Shown: positions 1 to 7,808 of the stretch, piece by piece
How positions within the stretch are numbered: the first letter of the stretch is position 1
Layout of the letters: the number at the start of each line of letters is the position of its first letter
Notes under the pieces: model-generated
The model's input: only the letters and a program-made list of their open reading frames with translations
Told to the model about the DNA's origin: nothing
The model's database searches: none
Program-made: the position numbers and the translations under genes
NCBI GenBank assembly: GCA_900208305.1
Contig: OAPG01000034.1
Coordinates: 1 to 30,240 of the forward strand
Source of the DNA: Melanopsichium pennsylvanicum
Lineage: Eukaryota; Basidiomycota; Ustilaginomycetes; Ustilaginales
DNA: 30,240 nucleotides
Direction of reading: 5' to 3'

Positions 1-799
1 CGATTTGTTTTTAAACACAAGTTTGAATGCTTCAAATAGTGTTGAATGAGAACGTTGTCGTAGAGAAAAGAAATGCTCTCCAGTATTTTTAATATAGAAA
101 GATCCTTCTGCAATAGTGAATCCAACAATCCAATTGTAGAAAAAAGGTAGATTAACATATTCAATACTAGATTTAGGAAGACTGAATAGATCTTTGATAT
201 TTTCAATAGAAGGAATACTACTAAATTTAGGGATATTATTTTCTAGAAGATGCATACAAAGATTGAATTGTTTCCGTCGTGTTTCAGTCAGAAAGAATAG
301 TTTATAATATAGAATAAGTGGAAGAAGTACTTCTTGTAGATCTACTTTACTAATAGTTAGTTTTGCAGTACTAATGTTAGGGTATTCATTAATACGACCG
401 ATCTTTAGTACATTTTGAATATGTTCTAGTAGTTTAAGATCTTTAATATCTACACTTAGGATTAGTTCTATTCGAATGTTATCAAGTCCAATTTTAGTAA
501 TAGCGATATAGCCATCACCATCAATAAGTCCTATAAACATACTCATAAAATCGTAAGAGACAGAAGATAGAAAAGCTTGTTTTTCTTTATCTGTACGAGA
601 CTTTCGACCTCGTAGAGGAGATTCATTTACTTTTCCAATAGTACTCATGTTATAGTTGTATTTAGTAATAAAATAATAAGAAAGAATAGAAAGAGTTATA
701 ATAAATAGTAGTAGTTTTTTCAAATTCAACGAAATCTTGACCAATCCATGGAATAGCACTTAGAAGGTTTGTAATAACTGTTGCCAAGCGTTTAATCAT
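1..799 (-). pseudogene. LAGLIDADG endonuclease in cob-i490, left-arm fragment
   Basis: Contains the N-terminal 60-80% of the protein on the minus strand and is cut by the window start. It is out of frame with exon 4 because the T run at 715-720 has six bases where the other two copies have five. A second extra T lies near position 12. Both look like homopolymer errors. The first motif (IGLIDGDG) and second motif are present. Confidence 0.85.
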
Positions 800-1156
800 A
801 TATAGTGGTAATAATCCTATCTCCTAATATATGACCCTGTACCCTATTTCTCCATGATACATAGAAATTGAAATGGGCCTTGTGTTAGTAATAAACTAAA
901 AACACTCCGACTGTACATTAAGCATTTTTGTATTCTTTTTTTTTAGTAGAGTAAAGAAGATAAATACCCACCGATGGACCAGTCTGTAGCGATCATTCTA
1001 TTTTTATTACAAAGTGGCGGTACATATCTAAATTATATAGTGTAGATACCCTTTTTAATATCATAGAATAGCCGACGGTCTAGATTTGAGATACAATCTT
1101 TGACCGTTTTCATCAGTGTCGCCTTAAATATTTAAGACTATACATTAATAATAAAA
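1..1156 (+). repeat. Terminal direct repeat, copy 1 (pairs with 29090-30240)
   Basis: The window start, inside the cob-i490 endonuclease gene on the minus strand, matches the sequence from 29090 in the same orientation. The match continues to the window end, which corresponds to position 1156. The lengths differ by five bases and I can account for all five as one-base indels, most of them in homopolymers. This is the overlap expected at the ends of an untrimmed circular contig. Confidence 0.88.
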
Positions 1157-4100
1157 ATATATCTAAGAAGTGCAACTCTCCAAGTTTATATAGCATAGAT
1201 GAAACGATATATGGTTGTACAATTTCACGAAGAGCAGGCATTGACTCTTTAAATACATAAATAATATACTGATTTTCAACTCCAGCCGATTGTACTGAAG
1301 TACGTAGATTATACTTATCAAATAGCACATTAGATAGTAGAAGACAATCTTCATAAGAAAAAGAATTCGTAGAAAATTTAAGTCCTTTACCGACTCGACC
1401 TCCATCATCCATAATCCAGATAGCGAGGGCAAGAGGTGTTAGAAACTCTCCAATATTTTTTGGAACGCATTTAACACCATTTACATACCAAAGATCATGA
1501 ATCCAATTTATACTGCTATAAGTAAAAGTGTGAAACCGAATGACATATCGAAGTTTACCACCTAGACCTAGTCGAGTTTGAATTTTTGGTAGATTAGGTG
1601 TACTATACCCTAGATTAGAAATAAGATTGTGAAGCCAAAGAAGATATTCTTTATGAATAGCTTCTTGAGAAAAACTAATACGAGTACCATTACCTATAGC
1701 ACGCCGTTCAGCGTGACTATCTCCCAGAAGAGAACCAAAAATAATAGATAGAATATCCATATTATGTGCTCCAACTCGAGATGTAGCTGGTAGTCGTTTT
1801 GCTATAAGATTATCGCTAAGATAAACAGTAATGAAGATAAAGGATCCGAAGATAATATAACTATTATTAATGCATGTGGGGCAATAAATTTTACCCCATA
1901 GACTCATTTGTCCGTAAGGCAGAACATACAACATCTCTATCTATTTACTATATATTATCACAGTAAATAATAGTTGTACCTAATCAATAAATAATCATAT
2001 TACTATTATTTATATCATTTTAGGCCTTGAAAAGTAGTACAGATTTTGTCTTTACTTTAGATGTCCGACTGTACATTAAGCACCATTTCAGGCACCCACA
2101 AGTGACCCAGTCTGTAGCGATCGTGTATACAACCGACGGTCTTGAAAGGTGATAACTTCCGTTGACCGTTTTCACTCGCATTGCCAAAGATAATATTATA
2201 ATTACTATCTCCAATACCCCCGTCGAGGTATTCTATCATTATTAACCCTATTCTCTATACAGATTAAAAAGGGGAAAACAATAGGACTATAAATGTATTT
2301 TTATATTAAACTTTGCAGTATATTAATATAACTAATTATTCAATAGTATCTTTAGTTGTTTTTAACAAGAAATTTATTCTTAATAACACCGGCCCCATTT
2401 AGAGCACGTTGAATAGTCTTTTCAGCACATGAAATCGCAATACTTGCTTCCTTAATGCTTATAAAATGAATAGGATTAGAACCATCAAGATTTATAATAG
2501 TAACAGGTCGCATATTAGTGGAACATTTCATTCGTGATTCAATAGACATAGGTTATCGAAGTAGTGCTGCTTTACGAATAAGTTCACGTGTTTCTTGAGA
2601 AAGTGTTTTTCCTTTGTTAATATTTCCAACTCGTTCTCGTCGTTCTTCAGAATAATTATCACGCATTTTAGCTAGAGACTCTTCGGAATGTTTCCATCCG
2701 CGCGCAGCGCCTATTACTAGCAAGAGGTGCAATATTGTATTGTGGTTTCAGAGTCTGTAGATAATAATCTTCTCGATTAAGAAGAAGTGTACTATCCATT
2801 TTATTTTCTTGTGGTACAATTTCTAGTACTAGAAATGCAAATTGAGATAGTCCATATTTGTTTACAGCATTAGCAACTCGTTTATTTCCTGTAAAAGAGA
2901 ATAGATGCTTATGGAAACGCATATAAAGATTACCTGTAACAGCACTACCTACATAATATTCCCCTGTTACTAGATTAATAATCATATAAATACCTGAGAA
3001 AGATTTAAGAGATTGATAAGCAATCTTTTTTGTATCAGGATTAGTAAGATTTTCAAATAGAAGGCGCTATGCGCGGTTTAATATTCTGTTTATCAAGAAT
3101 AGATTGTAGACGTGAACTAGGAATAAGAAGAGTAGGAATAGAAAGATATTGAATATTAGTTATATCGATATTATAAAAACACATCCATTTTTGGCCAATA
3201 AAACCAAGGAAAGCAATAGCCATCATTAGAACTAGAATAATAACTCCAATTGACCATAGTAGTGTTCGTGGTGATTTGTATGATCCATAGTATAGTCCTC
3301 GTCCAATGTGAAGATATACAAAGATAAAGAAAAAGGATGCTGTATTAGCGTGTAGGTATCGAATTAGCCATCCATAGTTAACATCTCGCATAATCAAAGA
3401 AAGATACTCACAGAAATTTGTGCGCTAGCTAATAAAATCAAATATTTTTATAAAATAATATTTACTTAGCTTTTGTTGTAAATTCATATCGTTCTTGATA
3501 GGATTTACCAGTATCAAGATATCGTGCTACAATTCGAGTTGTACCATTTAGCCCAACACTAGCGGCAGCTTCCGCATTACTCGTAAAAAGACTACCTTTT
3601 ACTAGCACATTATAATCATAAACCCAAACATTTCGTGTTTTATAAGTTTTAGCAAAATTCAAATTCAAATTCAAATTCAAATTTTGTGATAGCTCTAGAT
3701 GAGTCATTTTTGGAGTTAGTGTTACAGGTAGAGAAGTATCAAACAGTGCAATATCAATATTAGGTGTATTAACTTATTTAATTGCTGTACTATATCATGA
3801 TTTATTAACAAAATAAGCAATAGCTACTGCTAGTTTACGTCCTTCTGTTAGATAAATATAACCAAATTTATGTATATATAGTACAATACACCAATAATAA
3901 AATCAGTTCCTTTTCGTGTTTGGAATGGAAATTGAATAAGAAGATGTGCTAGAATATCATGAAGAGAATCAATATTATTATATTAAATAACTAGTACATT
4001 AGTATTTTTATTCTATTTTATTTTAGTGATACAGAAAATTGACTAAATTGAAATTCAGTTGATAGTGAAATTATAAAATTTAGAGATTGAAGCTAGAACA

Positions 4101-5133
4101 TGTGTATTTCGGACATTTTGTACAATTTTAAAGTAAGGAACTAACCAATAAACAAAAATAGTGTTATTAGTGTATTTGGAATTAGTTCATAATTAATAGA
4201 CTGTCGACCTGTATTCATATTTTTAATACTGGTTTTTAGCCATGTTAGATCCGATCCTATAAATACAGAACTTTTATTAATTACTAGCTTTTTAACTACT
4301 TTACAAAAATATAGATAATCGAGATATTTTGTAGTTAGTAGCTTATATTGATCTAGAATAGGAAATAGTATATTAATAAAATCAGCAGTATTATTAATAA
4401 CATATACAGCACTATTTTTATTAATAATTACTTTACCTACACCTATAAACTCTTTAATTTTATAAAGAATTTCAATATCATCAATATGTAGGTTAATTCG
4501 GAACATAACACGTAGATACTTACGATCCATAAAAACTTAAAAATTTACGGGCGCATCAATAAATCCAACTAGCCACTGTTTGAATTCTTCTTTAGTAAAA
4601 GTTTTAATCTCTTTTTTATATAGTTAAAGCACGATACTTGACACGCTAAGCTGTGAGATCGTTGCCTTGGACTATATTATCTTTTATTATATCAACAATT
4701 TATTTTCTTTTTTATTTTTAATAATCTAAGTTTATTTATAAATTAATAAAAGCCTCGCGTGTAGTCTCTGAGGATCCTACTTTCTTAAATTTAAGATTTG
4801 GTTTCCTGCTGATTGTCCCTTATGATCCTTTAGATTTTTACTTCTTTTTATAAATTAGTACTATATGGCTTAATAGGCTTTCCAGCATATAGCGAAGTTT
4901 AATGAGCACATCAATAGGACTTTTAAAAAAGTATGCTCAACACTAATAAATGCTAGATCAACTGATGGTGTATAATGCATAGCTAGAAATACTCCTGTAA
5001 GAATTTGGATTACTAGACAAGTTCCTAGTAGTGATCCAAAGTTCCACATGTAAGAAATATTCGAAGGTTGTGGACTATCAACTAGGTAACTATTAACTAG
5101 ACCTAGAATAGGATGTGATTTAAGTAGTCGCAT
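724..5133 (-). CDS. cob: cob exons 1-4, left-arm copy (exon 5 not in this arm)
   Basis: The minus-strand duplicate has exon 1 at 4933-5133, exon 2 at 3203-3394, exon 3 at 1893-1928 and exon 4 at 724-784, all identical in reading to the central copy. The arm ends inside the following intron at position 1. If the window is closed into a circle, this copy continues into exon 5 at 28512-27788. Confidence 0.93.
785..1892 (-). mobile_element. Group I intron cob-i429, left-arm copy
   Basis: Reverse-complement duplicate of 11050-12157 between left-arm exons 3 and 4, with no length difference. Confidence 0.87.
1113..1934 (-). CDS. LAGLIDADG endonuclease in cob-i429, left-arm copy
   Basis: Encodes the same 273-residue protein as 11008-11829, open throughout, with both motifs intact and fused in frame to the left-arm exon 3. 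Confidence 0.87.
   Translation of the reverse strand: MLYVLPYGQMSLWGKIYCPTCINNSYIIFGSFIFITVYLSDNLIAKRLPATSRVGAHNMDILSIIFGSLLGDSHAERRAIGNGTRISFSQEAIHKEYLLWLHNLISNLGYSTPNLPKIQTRLGLGGKLRYVIRFHTFTYSSINWIHDLWYVNGVKCVPKNIGEFLTPLALAIWIMDDGGRVGKGLKFSTNSFSYEDCLLLSNVLFDKYNLRTSVQSAGVENQYIIYVFKESMPALREIVQPYIVSSMLYKLGELHFLDIFLLLMYSLKYLRRH
1929..3202 (-). mobile_element. Group I intron cob-i393, left-arm copy
   Basis: Reverse-complement duplicate of 9740-11013, with the same core and endonuclease remnant, between left-arm exons 2 and 3. Confidence 0.87.
2352..3202 (-). pseudogene. Broken GIY-YIG gene in cob-i393, left-arm copy
   Basis: Same three lesions as the central copy. Open fragments are at 3053-3397 (with exon 2), 2668-2985 and 2352-2549. 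Confidence 0.85.
3395..4932 (-). mobile_element. Group I intron cob-i201, left-arm copy
   Basis: Reverse-complement duplicate of 8010-9547 with the same core segments, lying between left-arm cob exons 1 and 2. Confidence 0.87.
3462..4620 (-). pseudogene. Broken LAGLIDADG gene in cob-i201, left-arm copy
   Basis: Carries the same stops, the same loss of both catalytic motifs and the same open fragments (4141-4530 and 3462-3707) as the central copy. The lesions are therefore reproduced in both arms and are not random consensus errors. Confidence 0.83.
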
Positions 5134-5770
5134 TAACTTTTTTCTTTTTTTTACCTTTCATTTAATATAGTTAAAATATTTTTATCCTATTTTATTTATA
5201 TTATGATAAGGATTTTTCTATTCCATCTTATTGTTATTTACTTATCCTTTCTTTTAATGTACTATATCTTACTAAGATATTCAATATTTTTAATTTAGAA
5301 TAGATAAAGAAGTAGAACACTTCTATTATATTCTATGAATTTTTATCCATACTGTTCTGTAAATATACACGACTCTATGGTATATTACTATTTCCACTAA
5401 TTTTAGTCATTCTATTTTTTAGAATAGAATATTTTATAGCTCTTATATAAATTACTATTTTTAAGGCTTATATCATTGATAAGATTCAATTATCTCAACA
5501 CCTATATAAATCATTCAATTAAAAACAAAATGAATTTCATTTTTTACACTTATATAAAAGTAAAATAATGATAATTATGTTAAGCATTTTTTATTATTAC
5601 AGTTCTGTTCAGTTCAGTTCTGTTCTTTTTCTTTTTTTATAGTTAAGTTAATAAGAGGCCGCGGACTATATTTTATTTTCTTTTATTTTATTTTAAAATA
5701 TTCGCCTACGGCTTTCTTTTTTATCCTTTTTTTATTAGAAGAAATTTAAACAGGCTCCTTTAATTTGTAT
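5134..5770 (-). other. tRNA to cob spacer, left-arm copy
   Basis: Duplicate of 7171-7808, one base shorter in a homopolymer near 5520. No gene seen. Confidence 0.65.
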
Positions 5771-5842
5771 TTTGTCCTAGAGGAATCGAACCTCTATAAT
5801 GTCTTTATCGGAAACACATTCTAACCGTTGAATTAAGGACAA
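5771..5842 (-). tRNA. trnI: tRNA, probably Ile (GAT), left-arm copy
   Basis: Exact reverse-complement duplicate of the tRNA at 7099-7170, with the same stems and the same CCGATAA anticodon loop. It lies between the left-arm cob exon 1 and the left-arm cox3 fragment. Confidence 0.8.
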
Positions 5843-6132
5843 TTTAAGTATTTTCTATTCTTATATAATAAAAGTATCTAGCACTATTATAAATATTCAT
5901 TTTTCGTATTAGATGTCCTTTCCCGCGATTTATAGTTATAAAAATCTTTCCCGCACCTATAAAATCTTCTATTTTTATTGGCGCATTTAACTAGTTAAAT
6001 TTAGTTGACCGAACATTCGGCAAAAATATTCATATTCATATTCATATTCATATTCTATTTTTTATAGGCGCAATCACATATTTTAGTAGGGGGGACAAAT
6101 ATTCGATTCGATTCACCGTAGATTTCTCTATA

Positions 6133-6480
6133 TTAGCTTCCCACCAGTATACTGAGATGAATAGGAATAGCCAAACAACATCAACAAAGTGCCAGTATAG
6201 GATTGATGCTTCAAATCCTAGGTGGTGGTGGTCTGTTAGATGGTAACTTAGCATTCGGAAGAATGCTACTGAAAGGCAGTACCAATAATTACATGTACAC
6301 CATGGAATCCAGTTGAAAAGAAGAATGTTGATCCAAATACACCATCAGCAATTGTAAATCCAGCATTTACATACTCGATACCTTGACAGATTGTAAATAG
6401 AACAGCAAAGATTAGTGTCATTAGTGTTCCTAGGATAGCACCTCGTCGGTTACCTTCAATTACAGAGTGGTGTGCATATG
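6133..6480 (-). pseudogene. cox3: cox3, 3' part only, left-arm copy with frameshifts
   Basis: Minus-strand copy of the same cox3 fragment, reaching slightly further 5' than the central one: it adds clean sequence for YAHHSVIEGNRRGAILGTLMTLIF. It carries two frame errors. Four bases (ATCG) are missing near 6266, after the codons for VIIGTAF, and one G is missing near 6141 in the terminal YWWGS codons. The central copy is intact at both places, so these are most likely assembly errors. Confidence 0.88.
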
Positions 6481-6495
6481 ACAGCACCACCGACG
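6444..6495. repeat. Fold-back point 1 (inside cox3)
   Basis: The left and central copies meet here head to head. The innermost pairing is GTGGTG (6467-6472) with CACCAC (6485-6490) around a 12-base spacer. The next pairing is CGTCGGT (6444-6450) with ACCGACG (6489-6495). About 17 bases present on the left side of the turn have no counterpart on the right. From 6491 to 6535 the right side is a corrupted version of cox3 that recovers at the codons for LFTICQG. Confidence 0.85.
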
Positions 6496-6808
6496 AATGC
6501 ATCCAAGGAACACTAATAACACTATCACCGCGGATCTATTTACAATCTGTCAAGGTATCGAGTATGTAAATGCTGGATTTACAATTGCTGATGGTGTATT
6601 TGGATCAACATTCTTCTTTTCAACTGGATTCCATGGTGTACATGTAATTATTGGTACTGCCTTTATCGCAGTAGCATTCTTCCGAATGCTAAGTTACCAT
6701 CTAACAGACCACCACCACCTAGGATTTGAAGCATCAATCCTATACTGGCACTTTGTTGATGTTGTTTGGCTATTCCTATTCATCTCAGTATACTGGTGGG
6801 GAAGCTAA
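6485..6808 (+). pseudogene. cox3: cox3, 3' part only (cytochrome c oxidase subunit 3), central copy
   Basis: Subunit 3 is a multi-spanning inner-membrane protein of the core of complex IV. From about 6534 the frame reads the typical C-terminal third: [23 protein letters not shown], the histidine-rich [12 protein letters not shown], then [13 protein letters not shown] and the terminal VYWWGS, stopping with TAA at 6806-6808. The fungal protein is about 270 residues, so roughly the first 60% is absent, cut off by the fold-back at 6478. The first codons after the turn (6497-6533) do not encode recognisable cox3 and look like degraded sequence. The ATG at 6497 is not a real start. The gene is presumably whole elsewhere in the real genome. 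Confidence 0.9.
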
Positions 6809-7098
6809 TATAGAGAAATCTACGGTGAATCGAATCGAATATTTGTCCCCCCTACTAAAATATGTGATTGCGCCTATAAAAAATAGAATATGAATATGAA
6901 TATGAATATGAATATTTTTGCCGAATGTTCGGTCAACTAAATTTAACTAGTTAAATGCGCCAATAAAAATAGAAGATTTTATAGGTGCGGGAAAGATTTT
7001 TATAACTATAAATCGCGGGAAAGGACATCTAATACGAAAAATGAATATTTATAATAGTGCTAGATACTTTTATTATATAAGAATAGAAAATACTTAAA
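6809..7098 (+). other. cox3 to tRNA spacer with GC-rich elements and a hexamer repeat
   Basis: This AT-rich spacer has no gene. It contains the C-rich motif CCCCCTACTAAAA at 6848-6860, two similar elements TGCGCC(T/A)ATAAAAAATAGAA at 6869-6888 and 6956-6973, about 4.5 units of AATATG at 6887-6916, a small hairpin CCGAATGTTCGG at 6921-6932, and two GCGGGAAAG boxes (about 6985-6993 and 7015-7023). The minus-strand duplicate is 5843-6132. Confidence 0.7.
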
Positions 7099-7170
7099 TT
7101 GTCCTTAATTCAACGGTTAGAATGTGTTTCCGATAAAGACATTATAGAGGTTCGATTCCTCTAGGACAAA
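7099..7170 (+). tRNA. trnI: tRNA, probably Ile (anticodon GAT), central copy
   Basis: The 72-nt cloverleaf has complete stems. The acceptor TTGTCCT pairs with AGGACAA (7163-7169) and is followed by discriminator A. The D arm is ATTC/GAAT, the anticodon stem TGTTT/AGACA (one G-U), the variable loop 4 nt, and the T arm AGAGG/CCTCT with loop TTCGATT. The seven-base anticodon loop reads CCGATAA, giving GAT (Ile) with C instead of the near-universal T at position 33. Shifting the loop to read CCG or TCC breaks the anticodon stem, so Ile is the best call, but identity is less sure than the presence of a tRNA. Confidence 0.8.
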
Positions 7171-7808
7171 ATACAAATTAAAGGAGCCTGTTTAAATTTC
7201 TTCTAATAAAAAAAGGATAAAAAAGAAAGCCGTAGGCGAATATTTTAAAATAAAATAAAAGAAAATAAAATATAGTCCGCGGCCTCTTATTAACTTAACT
7301 ATAAAAAAAGAAAAAGAACAGAACTGAACTGAACAGAACTGTAATAATAAAAAATGCTTAACATAATTATCATTATTTTACTTTTATATAAGTGTAAAAA
7401 ATGAAATTCATTTTGTTTTTTAATTGAATGATTTATATAGGTGTTGAGATAATTGAATCTTATCAATGATATAAGCCTTAAAAATAGTAATTTATATAAG
7501 AGCTATAAAATATTCTATTCTAAAAAATAGAATGACTAAAATTAGTGGAAATAGTAATATACCATAGAGTCGTGTATATTTACAGAACAGTATGGATAAA
7601 AATTCATAGAATATAATAGAAGTGTTCTACTTCTTTATCTATTCTAAATTAAAAATATTGAATATCTTAGTAAGATATAGTACATTAAAAGAAAGGATAA
7701 GTAAATAACAATAAGATGGAATAGAAAAATCCTTATCATAATATAAATAAAATAGGATAAAAATATTTTAACTATATTAAATGAAAGGTAAAAAAAAGAA
7801 AAAAGTTA
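7171..7808 (+). other. tRNA to cob spacer, AT-rich, no gene seen
   Basis: About 640 bases with no supported gene or tRNA. It holds the GC-rich element at 7227-7246, a GGCC-containing patch near 7278-7285 and a short GAACTGAACTGAACA-type repeat at about 7318-7342. The cob leader just before the ATG at 7809 is rich in A runs. One ATATAAGTG (7386-7394) resembles the yeast promoter nonamer, but that is weak evidence. The duplicate is 5134-5770. Confidence 0.7.
7227..7246 (+). repeat. GC-rich dispersed element, copy A
   Basis: AAGCCGTAGGCGAATATTTT recurs base for base at 14469-14488 in the same orientation. Such short GC-rich islands in AT-rich spacers resemble the mobile GC clusters known from yeast and other fungal mitochondrial genomes. 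The left-arm duplicate is near 5696-5715 on the minus strand. Confidence 0.65.

Larger units (their letters stand above)
1..6478 (-). repeat. Left inverted arm: reverse-complement copy of the cox3-cob half of the unit
   Basis: Read on the minus strand this arm reproduces central positions 6479 to about 12939. Coordinates of matching features sum to 12942 over most of its length, so thousands of bases align almost without indels. The differences I found are small: one extra T in two T runs (near positions 8-12 and 715-720), one base fewer in the run near 5520, one missing G at the cox3 end, and a four-base loss in cox3 near 6266. That pattern looks like sequencing or consensus error rather than divergence of two real copies. 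Confidence 0.92.

Noticed and set aside
6473..6484. Unremoved sequencing hairpin adapter at turn 1
   Set aside because: The spacer at turn 1 (12 bases) and at turn 2 (22 bases) reads as native cox3 and nad5 sequence. I see no adapter-like sequence.
7386..7394. ATATAAGTG, one base from the Saccharomyces mitochondrial promoter nonamer
   Set aside because: In very AT-rich DNA such matches arise by chance, similar partial matches occur nearby, and the organism does not appear to be Saccharomyces-like.
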